Notes: generated from the letters alone by a model not told the origin. A DNA stretch of 48,886 nucleotides from an uncultured Bifidobacterium sp. (GCF_945269915.1 NZ_CALYOY010000015.1:1-48886); one strand, 5' to 3'. Counted from the first letter of the stretch, positions 17,808 to 27,800 are shown. Made by a program: numbers and translations.

Positions 17808-18772
17808 GCGACCAGAAGCATGACCATGACGATCCGGACGAGGAGCACGAGGCCGGACACCAGAAGGAGTCGAACACCGGGCAGAACGCCGACACCAACA
17901 CTGATACCGACACCAAGGTCTCCCCGGACGCGGATGCCGCCGAGCAGTCCCAAGAGGAGGACGGCGGGCCCAAGGACTCCGACGAGGTTGAGGAGGAGAT
18001 GACCTTCGATGTGGTCATCGAGCAGGAGACCCCGGACGAGGACGAAGAGGGAGACGAGCCCGAGGACACCCTCCTGGGCCAGGTGGACGAGTCCGTCCTG
18101 GTGCCTGGCGGCTACCCGGTGCTCTCCCTGAAGCACGTGGAATTCTCGCGGAAGGTCAAGGGACAGACCGAGCTGATCCTGGACGACGTGAACATTGACT
18201 TCCAGCTGCGCCGACTCTACTCGGTCGTGACCAAGTCACCCGCCAGGCAGGCCGCCCTGATGGCCCTGATGACCGGTCTGCGAGCCCCCACCGAGGGGTC
18301 GGTGCTCTTCCGTGGCACCGACCTGCGCCAGCTTGAGGCCGCGGACTACCGCGGCCACCAGATCGGCGCCATCTTCGGCACCGATGCCCTGCGCAACGAC
18401 CTGACCGCCGTGGAGAACCTGGTCTACACCATGGATGCCAGCGGAAGGACCTTCCTGGGCCCCAAGGACAACCTGGCCCGGCGCATGCTCGACAGGGTCG
18501 GTTTCCCCGACAGGCTCCAGGCCAAGCCCGCCAAGGAGCTGGACGGACTGAACTACCGCCTGGCCTCCGTGGCCCGGGCCCTGTGCTGCGAGTGCGACGT
18601 GCTCATCGCCGACGAGCCGACCGACGGCCTGGAGCCCGGCGACTGGGACACCCTCCTGGCCACCCTGAGGAAGGTCTCACGCCGGAACGACTGCGCGGTG
18701 ATCCTCATCACCTCCGACAGTCTGGACACGGCCGATGAGGGCACCTACGACGACCGCTTCATCGTCGACTGA
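17804..18772 (+). CDS. ABC-ATPase-like protein with degenerate nucleotide-binding motifs
   Basis: This 322-residue protein starts with an acidic, probably disordered tail of about 95 residues. An ABC-ATPase-shaped domain (107-322) follows. The fold landmarks align (APTEGSVLFRGTDL, then IGAIF, then TAVENL), but key residues are lost. The Walker A position reads TKSPARQAAL (143-152) without the Gly and Lys residues. The Q-loop Gln is Gly192. The signature reads LDGLN instead of LSGGQ. The switch His is Ser304. Only Walker B (DVLIADEPTDG, 265-275) is intact. It overlaps the permease gene by 4 bp and sits 4 bp before the ATP-grasp gene. It is probably a pseudo-ATPase or a structural/regulatory partner of the permease. 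Confidence 0.82.
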   Translation: MSDQKHDHDDPDEEHEAGHQKESNTGQNADTNTDTDTKVSPDADAAEQSQEEDGGPKDSDEVEEEMTFDVVIEQETPDEDEEGDEPEDTLLGQVDESVLVPGGYPVLSLKHVEFSRKVKGQTELILDDVNIDFQLRRLYSVVTKSPARQAALMALMTGLRAPTEGSVLFRGTDLRQLEAADYRGHQIGAIFGTDALRNDLTAVENLVYTMDASGRTFLGPKDNLARRMLDRVGFPDRLQAKPAKELDGLNYRLASVARALCCECDVLIADEPTDGLEPGDWDTLLATLRKVSRRNDCAVILITSDSLDTADEGTYDDRFIVD

Positions 18773-18776
18773 GCCC

Positions 18777-19817
18777 ATGGCGGGACCCGGCTCACCCCCA
18801 GTGCGCCCTGCCTCCGGTCCGCGCGGCGGCGGGACCGCCACCTGCCATGTCGTATCGCACGACCGGTGGATCGCCCAGACCATGCTCCAGGCCCTCCCCT
18901 CCGACACCACCTGGAACCTGGTCTGGCATGACGGCCTGGCACCCACGCCCGACCTGGACCAGGGCGATGCACTCTGGATCGACCCCGGGCTGCTGATAGC
19001 CCGGAACGCCTGGCTGGAATCCCTGGGGCACCCTCCCCTGGAGCTTATGGCCCCGCCGGCCGACTGGCTGACCCTCCTGGACAAGGACCTCCTGGGCCGG
19101 GACGTCATGGTGGCCAGGGTCGGGGAGATTCGTCTGTGGCGGGAACCGCCTGACAGCCTGGGTATCGACCCCTGGTCCCAGGTGGCCGGTGGCCGGGTGC
19201 CGGAGTTCCGGGCAGCCCGGCGCAGTCTGGATCAGCTCCAGGGCGACCTGGCCCCGGCTCCCGACGATTCCTTGATTCAGATCAGCCGACATGTAGACGG
19301 CATCGACCAGGAGTGGCGGGTGGTGGTGCTGGACGGCCGGGCCGTGGCCTCCAGCGGGTACTGCCGCCACGCAGGGCCGGAGGGCCGTGACATCATCACG
19401 GTCTTCGACGGGGCCACCTTCGATCAGAGCCTGCGGACGTCGGCCGAACGGACCGCGGTGATCGCCGCCGACCGGGGTGGCATCGACGCCGTCTGCCTGG
19501 ATCTGGCCTTCCTGAATCCGACGGCGCCAGGCGCAATCCATGGACGAATGCACCCGATCGTCCTCGAAGCCAACCCCGCCTGGTGCTGCTCCCCCTATGA
19601 CTATGGCCAGGACGGCATGGAGGGGTTCCTGGCTGCCATCGCGAGAGGTCGGGCACCCGGACTGAACGGGGTTGCACCATCCATGCAGGCACCCTCGGCA
19701 TCCGACGGGCGGATGGAGCCTCCTGGGCCCGACTCCCGTATGACCCCTTACCGCCCTGATTCCTGGATGGTCAGCCAATTCCGCAACCGTTACCGGACCT
19801 ACTGGAACCACAGGTGA
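18777..19817 (+). CDS. ATP-grasp domain protein (R2K/DUF4343-like)
   Basis: This protein of about 346 residues looks like a divergent ATP-grasp enzyme of the R2K/DUF4343 type. Characteristic segments are EWRVVVLDGRAVASSGY (179-195), CLDLAF (240-245) and the metal-binding-like end IVLEANPAWCCSPY (261-274). Family members are thought to join a carboxylate to an amine or thiol through an acyl-phosphate; no substrate is known here. The ATG at 18777, 4 bp after the upstream stop, is preferred for translational coupling, although an ATG at 18735 inside the previous gene is possible and neither has a strong ribosome site. It is the third gene of the coupled cassette, which ends at a 13-bp-stem terminator. 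Confidence 0.65.
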   Translation: MAGPGSPPVRPASGPRGGGTATCHVVSHDRWIAQTMLQALPSDTTWNLVWHDGLAPTPDLDQGDALWIDPGLLIARNAWLESLGHPPLELMAPPADWLTLLDKDLLGRDVMVARVGEIRLWREPPDSLGIDPWSQVAGGRVPEFRAARRSLDQLQGDLAPAPDDSLIQISRHVDGIDQEWRVVVLDGRAVASSGYCRHAGPEGRDIITVFDGATFDQSLRTSAERTAVIAADRGGIDAVCLDLAFLNPTAPGAIHGRMHPIVLEANPAWCCSPYDYGQDGMEGFLAAIARGRAPGLNGVAPSMQAPSASDGRMEPPGPDSRMTPYRPDSWMVSQFRNRYRTYWNHR

Positions 19818-19871
19818 ACCAAGGCAGGCATGGACGGCATCACGACCCTTCACCCATCCTCGGAAAGCAGG

Positions 19872-19912
19872 GAACCCCTCACCCCGGTCCCGAAGACCTG
19901 GGTGAGGGGTTC
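19872..19912. terminator. Strong bidirectional hairpin terminator
   Basis: GAACCCCTCACCC (19872-19884) and GGGTGAGGGGTTC (19900-19912) form a perfect 13-bp stem with a 15-nt loop. It lies between the convergent ATP-grasp and HD-domain genes and probably serves both. Confidence 0.75.
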
Positions 19913-19947
19913 TGCCCTGGGGCGTCACGGCCAACAGTCGGCCAGCC

Positions 19948-20640
19948 TCAGACGATCTCCATGCCGTAGTGGTCTGCCAGGGGTTGGAGGTCGGGCACCC
20001 CGTACCTGGCGACCAGGTCCTGCCAGCGCTTGAGGTTGGCCGGGCCGTACCTGGCCGTGCGCCTGGCCGCCGTGGCCTCGGAGACGAAGATCGGGGGCTG
20101 GCGCTTGCTGTGGAACTTGTCCGCATACATGACCACCTCCTGCTCCAGGTTGACCGGGACATAGTCATCGGGCGGGAGGTTCAGGTGCTCCTCCTCCACC
20201 TGCTGGCGGGTCAGCCCCACCCCGGTGTGGTTCCGGGCGAACTGGGCCACGGACTCGTCGACCCCCTCGTCCAGGAGGAGACGGTACCCCTCCAGGCCAT
20301 GCCGGATGTAGCGCTCGCCCTGGAAGGTCAGGGGGCGGCCCTGGGCACCGTCATCCTTGAGGATCAGATAGGTGCCGATGTCATGCAGGAGGGCTCCGAC
20401 CCGGACCAAATCACGGTTGAGGAGGCGTGGCGGAATGCTGCCCCCACCATGCGAGGGATCACGCTCCGGGGCGTCCTGGGGCAGGGTGCATTGCCGGAGG
20501 AAGAGAGCGTTCACCCGGTCTACGATCCCCACCGCGATGGTGGAGATTATGACGCAATGGGTATGGATCAGATCATAGGCGGCCTGGGAGGGGGCGACCT
20601 TGCGATGCAGGGCCTCCGCCGTTTCGACATTCGGAATCAT
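19948..20640 (-). CDS. HD-domain metal-dependent phosphohydrolase
   Basis: This 230-residue HD-superfamily protein keeps the metal-binding pattern: H28, then H86-D87 in GALLHDIGTY, H114, H138 and D174 in YADKFHS. HD proteins hydrolyse phosphomonoesters or phosphodiesters, often of nucleotides; the substrate cannot be deduced. The ATG at 20640 begins the conserved sequence. It is divergent from zwf with a 130-bp shared promoter region and converges on the ATP-grasp gene. Its length and single domain suggest a small housekeeping or nucleotide-metabolism enzyme, not a signalling protein. Confidence 0.82.
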   Translation of the reverse strand: MIPNVETAEALHRKVAPSQAAYDLIHTHCVIISTIAVGIVDRVNALFLRQCTLPQDAPERDPSHGGGSIPPRLLNRDLVRVGALLHDIGTYLILKDDGAQGRPLTFQGERYIRHGLEGYRLLLDEGVDESVAQFARNHTGVGLTRQQVEEEHLNLPPDDYVPVNLEQEVVMYADKFHSKRQPPIFVSEATAARRTARYGPANLKRWQDLVARYGVPDLQPLADHYGMEIV

Positions 20641-20770
20641 AGGACCATTGTAGGGAGAGGCCGGTCGGGAAATGTGACATTACCGACTCTTGTGCCGCAT
20701 TCACGGACATGTCCTTATTCTCGGAGGGGCAAATACTAGACTGGTGACTACATATTTCATGAGGAGCACT

Positions 20771-22363
20771 ATGGCTACAACACCCAACCGGCGCCCCGCG
20801 GACGGTCCCGAATCCACCGATGCAAGGCCGGCCGAACAGGGCCCCTGGCATAATCCCCTGCTGGATCCGCGCGATCTGCGCATGCCCCGTATCGCCGGCC
20901 CCAGTTCGCTGGTCATCTTCGGAGTCACCGGCGACCTGGCCAAGAAGAAGCTCCTGCCGGCCGTCTACGACCTGGCCAACAGGGGGCTCCTGCCCGCCAG
21001 CTTCGGCCTGATCGGGTTCGGCCGGCGCGACTGGGATGACCAGGCCTTCGCCTCCTTCGCCGAGGAGAACGTCAGGGCCCACTGCCGCACCCCCTTCAAC
21101 GAGTCCACCTGGCGGCATCTCAGCCAGGGCATGCGGTTCGTCAAGGGCACCTTCGATGACGCCGAGGCCTTCCGGCGCCTCTCGGCAACGGTCTCCGAAC
21201 TGGACCGGGTCAGGGGTACCCGCGGCAACCATGCCTTCTACATGTCGGTTCCGCCCAGGGACTTCCCCATTGTGGCCCGCCAGCTGGCCGAGTCCGGTCT
21301 CTCCCATTCCACCGAGGGGGCCTGGCGCAGGGTCATCATCGAAAAGCCCTTCGGCCGCGACCTGGCCTCGGCCAAGGAGCTGGACCGGGTGGTCTCGGAG
21401 GTCTTCGAGCCGGACTCCGTCTTCCGAATCGACCACTACCTGGGCAAGGAGACCGTACAGAACCTGTTGGCCCTGCGCTTCGCCAACATGATGTTCGAGC
21501 CGGTCTGGAACTCCAACTACGTATCACACGTGCAGATCACCATGGCCGAGGACATGGGCATCGGCGGCAGGGCCGGCTACTACGACGGGATCGGCGCCGC
21601 CCGCGACGTGATTCAGAACCACCTCCTGCAGCTGATGGCCCTGACCGCCATGGAGGAGCCCGTCTCCTTCGCGGCCAGCGACCTGACGGCCGAGAAGACC
21701 AAGGTGCTTTCGGCCATCCGGCTGCCCAAGGATCTGGCCGCCCACACGGCCCGGGGCCAGTACGCCGCCGGCTGGCAGGGCTCCCAACATGTGGTGGGCT
21801 ACCTGGACGAGGACGGCATCAGTCCTGATTCCACCACCGAGACCTACGCGGCCATCCGCCTCGATGTGGACACACGGCGCTGGGCGGGCGTTCCCTTCTA
21901 TCTGCGCACCGGCAAGCGTCTGGGTAAACGTGTGAGCGAAATCGCCGTCGTGTTCAAGCGAGCCCCCCACCTCCCCTTCGAGGCCACAGCCACCCGGGAG
22001 TTGGGTGCCAACGCGATCGTGATTCGCGTCCAGCCCGACGAGGGCGTGACCCTACGCTTCGGGGCCAAGACACCAGGCTCGGCCATGGAGGTTCGCGATG
22101 TGAACATGGACTTCTCATATGGGCGCTCCTTCACTGAGGCCTCACCCGAAGCCTACGAGCGGTTGATCCTCGATGTCCTTCTGGGGGACCCACCCCTCTT
22201 CCCGACCACGGAGGAGGTCAATCTCTCGTGGAGGATCCTGGACCCGATAGAGGAGTTCTGGACGGAACAAGGCCGACCTCAACCATACCGGGCCGGCACC
22301 TGGGGGCCCGAAGAGGCCGACCGAATGCTTGCCCGTGACGGACACCATTGGAGGATGCCATGA
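20771..22363 (+). CDS. zwf: Glucose-6-phosphate 1-dehydrogenase
   Basis: This 530-residue cytoplasmic enzyme oxidises glucose-6-phosphate to 6-phosphogluconolactone with reduction of NADP, the first step of the oxidative pentose-phosphate route. The dinucleotide site GVTGDLAKKK lies at 51-60, EKPFGRD at 191-197 and the active-site signature RIDHYLGKE at 219-227. The ATG at 20771 has GAGGAG 4 nt upstream; the frame further 5' is not supported. A 40-residue N-terminal extension is usual in actinobacterial Zwf. It overlaps opcA by 4 bp and heads the zwf-opcA-pgl operon. Confidence 0.97.
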   Translation: MATTPNRRPADGPESTDARPAEQGPWHNPLLDPRDLRMPRIAGPSSLVIFGVTGDLAKKKLLPAVYDLANRGLLPASFGLIGFGRRDWDDQAFASFAEENVRAHCRTPFNESTWRHLSQGMRFVKGTFDDAEAFRRLSATVSELDRVRGTRGNHAFYMSVPPRDFPIVARQLAESGLSHSTEGAWRRVIIEKPFGRDLASAKELDRVVSEVFEPDSVFRIDHYLGKETVQNLLALRFANMMFEPVWNSNYVSHVQITMAEDMGIGGRAGYYDGIGAARDVIQNHLLQLMALTAMEEPVSFAASDLTAEKTKVLSAIRLPKDLAAHTARGQYAAGWQGSQHVVGYLDEDGISPDSTTETYAAIRLDVDTRRWAGVPFYLRTGKRLGKRVSEIAVVFKRAPHLPFEATATRELGANAIVIRVQPDEGVTLRFGAKTPGSAMEVRDVNMDFSYGRSFTEASPEAYERLILDVLLGDPPLFPTTEEVNLSWRILDPIEEFWTEQGRPQPYRAGTWGPEEADRMLARDGHHWRMP

Positions 22364-23409
22364 TCGTCAGGTTGAACAACACCACCACCTCCGCCATCGC
22401 CCGTGAGATCGACGAACTGCATGTGGAGCGAGGGGAGGCGGCCCAGGGTCGTGTGTTGACCCTGGTCATCATCACCGGGGACGCCCACCTGGAGGGAGCC
22501 CTGGAGACCATCAACGCCGCCAGCAGGGAGCACCCCTGCCGGGTCATCGCCATAGTGACCGACGCCGATAAGCATACGAACACCGACGAGAAATCCGACA
22601 GACCCGGAACCTCAGGAAGCACCCCTGCCGAATCAGACCGAACGCTCGACCCCGACAATCGCTGCATCTCCTATAAGACCGCCAGACCTGGCGGGGATCA
22701 CACTCTGGATGCCGAAATCCGTTTCGGATCGGATGCGGGAGCCGGCGAGGTAATAGTGCTGAGACCGGTTCCGGCCCTCCTGGACCATTCCGATGCCCTG
22801 GTCATCCCGCTACTGGTGCCGGATGCCCCCCTAGTGGTCTGGTGGCCAGCCAACGCACCCAAGGCCCCATCCAAGGACCTGATCGGCGCCATGGCCACCA
22901 GCCGGATCACCGATGCCATGGAAGCCGATGACCCGGAAATCGCTTTCGCCTCCCTCCTGGAGCATTCGGGCGCTGCCGACGTGGACCTTTCCTGGACAAG
23001 AACCACAATCTGGCGGGCCTTACTCGCCTCCATCATCGACCAACCGCCGCATCTGCCCGTAACCTCGGTGCGGGTGACCGGCCAGGCACACTTCCTGCCC
23101 TTGGAGCTTCTGGCTTCCTGGCTGGCTCTGAAGCTTGAGGTGCCGGTCACGGTCGAGCGTGATCCACGGGCCCAGGCCATCACCGGGGTGTACTTCACAC
23201 GTGGTGACGGAACCATGAGCATGGAACGCCACAGGGCCGATCAGGCCAGAATAAACCAGCCTGGCCAGGCCAGTCAGACCATCTCCATGCCTTTGCGAAC
23301 GGCCGTCGACTGTATGAGCGAGGAAATGGGACGCCTTGATCCTGATGAGGTCTATCAGGATGTCATCAGCAGGGGCTGGCCGATGGTCCATAACCGGTGC
23401 ACCAGGTGA
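22360..23409 (+). CDS. opcA: OpcA, glucose-6-phosphate dehydrogenase assembly protein
   Basis: This 349-residue protein is in the classical actinobacterial and cyanobacterial position after zwf. OpcA is needed for assembly or full activity of G6PDH. Family-like segments include VIPLLVPDAPLVVWWPANAP near residues 147-166. The ATG overlaps the zwf stop (ATGA) and carries GGAGG, so translation is coupled. A hydrophilic low-complexity stretch (about 70-95, TDADKHTNTDEKSD...) interrupts the N-terminal half. The identification rests on length, context and these segments. Confidence 0.92.
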   Translation: MIVRLNNTTTSAIAREIDELHVERGEAAQGRVLTLVIITGDAHLEGALETINAASREHPCRVIAIVTDADKHTNTDEKSDRPGTSGSTPAESDRTLDPDNRCISYKTARPGGDHTLDAEIRFGSDAGAGEVIVLRPVPALLDHSDALVIPLLVPDAPLVVWWPANAPKAPSKDLIGAMATSRITDAMEADDPEIAFASLLEHSGAADVDLSWTRTTIWRALLASIIDQPPHLPVTSVRVTGQAHFLPLELLASWLALKLEVPVTVERDPRAQAITGVYFTRGDGTMSMERHRADQARINQPGQASQTISMPLRTAVDCMSEEMGRLDPDEVYQDVISRGWPMVHNRCTR

Positions 23410-23487
23410 CGGCCGGTTCGGTGCCGGGAGTGAACGGAGACGCAGGAGTGCAAGTATGATAGACACCACCGCCACGAAGGAGACGCC

Positions 23488-24279
23488 ATGACCGAGCGTA
23501 CAATCATCCGCTATGCCACTACCAGCCTGCTCAACAAGACCACCGCCGCACGGATACTGATCGAGTTGGGGGACATCCTGGCACGTCAGGAGCGGGCGGA
23601 TCTGGCTCTGACCGGTGGGATGGATGCGGCGGATATCTATGCACTCATGGATACCAGTGATCTTGCCGCCGGCCTCGACTGGAAACGAGTCCATCTGTGG
23701 TGGAGTGACGAGAGATTCGTGAGCCCGGACGACCCTGAGCGCAACGCCAAGCAAGCCCGGGATGCATGGTTCGGCAGGCTCGTTGACGATGGTGAGCTCC
23801 CTGCGGACCATGTTCATGAAATGCCGGCCGATATTCGTACCCCCGAGCAGATTGCAACGGCGAACGAAGCCGATGACGCACAAGCACTGGCCCAGGCTGC
23901 ACGGACCTACCAGGATGAGATCATTCGAGGGATCGGCCCCAATGGCCACATGGACCTGGCGGTTTTCGGCGTAGGGCCGGATGGGCACTACGCATCACTC
24001 TTCCCCGACCGCCCCGAGGTGCTGATCAACGACGAAACCAAGCTGGTTGCAGGCATCGACCATTCGCCCAAGCTTCCCCCGTTGCGAGTGACCATGACCA
24101 CCCCGTTCATTCGCCGTACCCCCAAGGTCTGGCTCTTCACCTCCACCCGTGAAAAGGCCGAGGCCGTGAAGGAGGCACTGGGGGGAGTGGACAACCCCCA
24201 CGTCCCCTCCTCATTCGCCAGGGGTACCGAACAGACCTTATGGCTGCTTGACGAGGATGCCGCAGGCCTGCTTGGCTGA
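23488..24279 (+). CDS. pgl: 6-phosphogluconolactonase
   Basis: This 263-residue DevB/NagB-fold enzyme hydrolyses 6-phosphogluconolactone to 6-phosphogluconate. Diagnostic segments are LALTGGMDAADIY near residue 34, WWSDERFVSPDDPERNAKQA near 70-90 and GVGPDGHYASLFPD near 162-175. AAGGAG is well placed upstream of the ATG. It is the third gene of the zwf-opcA-pgl operon, 78 bp after opcA. No gnd follows directly; the two 6-phosphogluconate dehydrogenases lie about 11 kb away. Confidence 0.95.
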   Translation: MTERTIIRYATTSLLNKTTAARILIELGDILARQERADLALTGGMDAADIYALMDTSDLAAGLDWKRVHLWWSDERFVSPDDPERNAKQARDAWFGRLVDDGELPADHVHEMPADIRTPEQIATANEADDAQALAQAARTYQDEIIRGIGPNGHMDLAVFGVGPDGHYASLFPDRPEVLINDETKLVAGIDHSPKLPPLRVTMTTPFIRRTPKVWLFTSTREKAEAVKEALGGVDNPHVPSSFARGTEQTLWLLDEDAAGLLG

Positions 24280-24719
24280 AATTCCAACCAGCGAAGAGCA
24301 ATCGTCGGCATGCTGTCCTGGTGACTCATCAGCTTCGGTATCCGCCTGTAAGGCCATCCTGAACACCGGCCATGATTCGGCCGACCGTATACACGTCTGC
24401 GGCACTGGATGAAAGTGACGCCCCCGTTACGCTACGCGGATTTGGCAGGCCCGATCGATACCGGCTTCGGGATGGCCGCCAAATTCCGTTCCCCCTGAAG
24501 CGACCCGTCTCACTCGACTCCCAGATATCAGTTCCGCTCTTCTTCAGACCGTGGATACAGGAACCCCCTTCCGCCGGAAATATCCAACGAGACAGGAAGG
24601 ATGTGTTATAGTACCGAATACTATATCGAAAGTACTGTCCACTCCTGATTGTTCATGGGGATGAAAAAATCAGGTCCGAAGAGGTTTCGGAAGGGCAGCC
24701 TGTTGGGGAGGCATCTTTC
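24280..24719. other. Leader/promoter region of the giant RCC1 gene
   Basis: This 440-bp gap has no convincing gene; a 79-codon frame at 24372-24611 has no family features. Near its end the sequence turns AT-rich and contains the 19-bp perfect palindrome TATAGTACCGAATACTATA (24607-24625), followed directly by TCGAAAGTACT. GGGAGG lies 8 nt before the ATG at 24720. The palindrome could be an operator or part of the promoter. Confidence 0.5.
24607..24625. promoter_or_regulatory. Palindromic operator-like site before the RCC1 gene
   Basis: TATAGTA-CCGAA-TACTATA has perfect 7-bp arms. It lies about 95 bp upstream of the start codon. The adjoining TATATCGAAA (24622-24631) also occurs in the ABC-operon control region at 5661-5670. 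Binding by a repressor is inferred from symmetry only. Confidence 0.4.
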
Positions 24720-24864
24720 ATGCATGTTGTATCTAGACGTATCGCACGTCCCATTATCAGCGTCCTCGCCGTGCTCGCGGCCATGGGCCTGGGCCTCATG
24801 ACAGAAGCACATACCGCCAGTGCCGGGCAACCAGACACCGATACATCGATGGGGTCTCAAAGCA

Positions 24865-24878
24865 GGGGGGGGGGGGGG
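24865..24878 (+). repeat. G14 homopolymer (contingency tract)
   Basis: Fourteen consecutive G residues lie inside the N-terminal coding part of the RCC1 gene, about 145 bp after the start codon. Slipped-strand mispairing in such tracts changes frame. G13 or G16 puts the signal peptide in frame with the body; G14 and G15 do not. Confidence 0.9.
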
Positions 24879-27800
24879 AACTCCAGCTTTAAGGTCGTCA
24901 GACCTCGAACTAGATAGCGATTCCTCGCCCTCCCCCACCACAACACCATTCGAGCATCCATCCCCACAAGCCACCAAATCGACTCCATCTCGTCAGCCTG
25001 CGAACCCCCGGCCGGAAGCAGGGAACCATCCTTCACCCCTGGCGACGCCGAATCCTCTGGCCACCACTCGGCAGCCCACTTCGGCACAGCCTTCTGGCCC
25101 GTCGCCGAAGGCCGTAGGTACCCACGCCGTCCAATTCATATCGGATGAGGGCACCACGGGCATGCCCGCCCCGCAAACCGTGGCCGACGGCGGGATAGCC
25201 TCCTGGCCGCACGACGACCCATCGCGCCCCGGCTGGACGTTCGACGGCTGGTTCCAGGGTGATGTCGCCTACGACTTCTCCAAGCCCGTCACCAACGATA
25301 TAACGCTGAAGGCCAGATGGGGGCAGTGGGCGACCAGCCCCACGAACGGACCATGGCAGGGCGGCACTGACGTAACGGTGAATTCGCCCAGGGATCCGGT
25401 TCGACTTGCTCAGGTAACCACGGGCCAGTACCATTCCCTGGCATTGGGCAGTGACGGGAACGCCTATGCATGGGGAATGAACGAATGCGGCCAACTGGGC
25501 GATGGGACCACAACGAGCAGAACGACTCCAGTACCGGTGTCCATGCCCGCGGGCGTGAAATTCACCCGGGTGTCCGCAGGTGGTTGGTATTCCATGGCCC
25601 TGGACCGCGACGGCAGGATATGGACCTGGGGATTCAACGATGGCGGACGACTGGGCCGCGGCTCCATCAACACCTCCTACACCACACCCGGCCTGGCTGA
25701 CATCCCATCAGGCACGGCCTTCAAGGCTATCAGCGCCGGAAATCTGCATTCCATGGCCCTTGACACCAACGGCAACATCTGGACCTGGGGCATCAACTTT
25801 AACGGTCAGCTCGGCCGTCCTCCATACGGCAGCAAGGCAAGCGACAACACGCCGGCGAAAGTGACCGCACCGGAAGGAACCGTCTTCACGGCAATCAGCG
25901 CCGGTGTTTACCATTCCATGGCCCTGGCAGCCGACGGCACCGCCTGGACCTGGGGAGACAACGGCGGCACAAGAGATGATTTCTACGGCGTACTGGGCCG
26001 CACGCCTACCGATGCCACCCCCGCCAACAGGCCCGGCCAGGTCGACACCGACCGAAAATTCACCACGATCACCGCCGGATACACCCATTCCATGGCCATC
26101 ACGAACGACCACGCCATATTCACCTGGGGCGGCAACGGATCCAAACAACTGGGACGCACCGGCGACACGACCCGACCAGGGCAGGTACCCGGACTGACCG
26201 GTGCAGCCGACATCAACGCCGGCTGGAACTACTCCACCGCCATCACCGACACCGGTACCTGGGCTTGGGGGAGCAACGACTACGGCCAGCTGGGCACCAC
26301 CACCGACACGTCCATCCCCACCCGCGTGCCGAACCCTGATGGAACACCCGCCACCTTCACCTACACCGGTCTCACCAGGGGCAACACCAGCCTGCACATG
26401 CTGGTCATCGGGTCTGACGGGAACGCCTACAGCATGGGCCGCAACGACTATGGACAACTAGGCACCAATACCACCAACACCGCAACAGGCGGATCCGCGG
26501 CAGCCAATCCGAAGCCAGGCATGGTCTGGCGGTCGACCGACCGGCGGATAACCTCCGTCCTTTTCGGCGACAGCCATAACATCGGCGACATCAACAAGCA
26601 AGCCGACGGATGGCACGTGGTCTCCCCTAGGCACCATCTGGGCACCGTCACCCTCACCATCCAGTCCACCGACACCGCCGGTGCAAGCCAATCCGAGGAC
26701 AACAGCCAGAGGTTCACCTACACCGGTGCCGCGGCCGCCGTCACTTTCCAATCGGAGCATGGCACCCCCATCCCCAGCCAGCAGGTCGCCGTAGGAGACA
26801 CCATCCAGCGCCCAGACGATCCGAGCGAGACGGATTGGACATTCGACGGCTGGTTCAAGGGAAATGTCGCCTACGACTTCAGCAAGCCCATCAATGGGCC
26901 CACCACACTGACCGCTAGGTGGACATACAAAAACCAGTGGTCGATCCATCCCACGTCGGGTCCGCGGACCGGTGGCAACGATGTGCGCATCGATCCCCCG
27001 AGCCGCATTGCCTTTTCCCAGGTGTCCTCAGGACAGTTTCATTCCTTGGCATTAGGCAGCGACGGAAACGCCTACGCATGGGGAAGAAACGATTGCGGCC
27101 AGCTGGGAAACGGCGAAAAAGGACAATCCAAAGGGGACACCTCGGCGGATCGAGCCACCCCGGTGATGGTCAGGATGCCCAATGGCGTGAAGTTCACCCA
27201 TGTCTCCAACGGCGGGTGGTATTCCATGGCCCTGGACCGCGACGGCAGAATCTGGACCTGGGGCAACAACGAAGCCGGACGTCTGGGACGCGGCTCTATG
27301 GATGGATACTATCCGACACCGGGTCTTGCCTCCACTCCTCCTGGTGTTCAGTTCATCGCCATCAGCGCCGGCAACATCCATTCCATGGCCCTGGACCGCG
27401 ACGGCAACGTCTGGACCTGGGGATGGAACAAGGACAGCCAGCTCGGTCGTCCGGGCATGAATGACATCACCCCCAGGAAAGTTGACATGCCCGCTGGAAC
27501 CACCTTCACCGCGATAAGTGCAGGCGACCGGGATTCCATGGCCCTGGCCGCCGACGGCACCGCCTGGACCTGGGGCCGCTATGAAACCAACACCCTCAGT
27601 GACTACTACGGCATATTGGGGCGGGACCCCAGCGACGCCTACCCTGTCAACAAGCCAGGCCCGGTCAGCACCGACCTGAAGTTCACCACGATCAGTGCCG
27701 GAGCGTACGTGTCCATGGGCATAGCCACCGACGGCAACGTCTATACATGGGGAGGCAATAATTACAAGGAGCTCGGACGCAGCGGAGAACGTGCCCGCCC

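Noticed and set aside
24372..24611. A possible 79-residue gene upstream of the RCC1 gene
   Set aside because: No Shine-Dalgarno sequence, no hydrophobic or conserved pattern, and it runs into the AT-rich promoter region.
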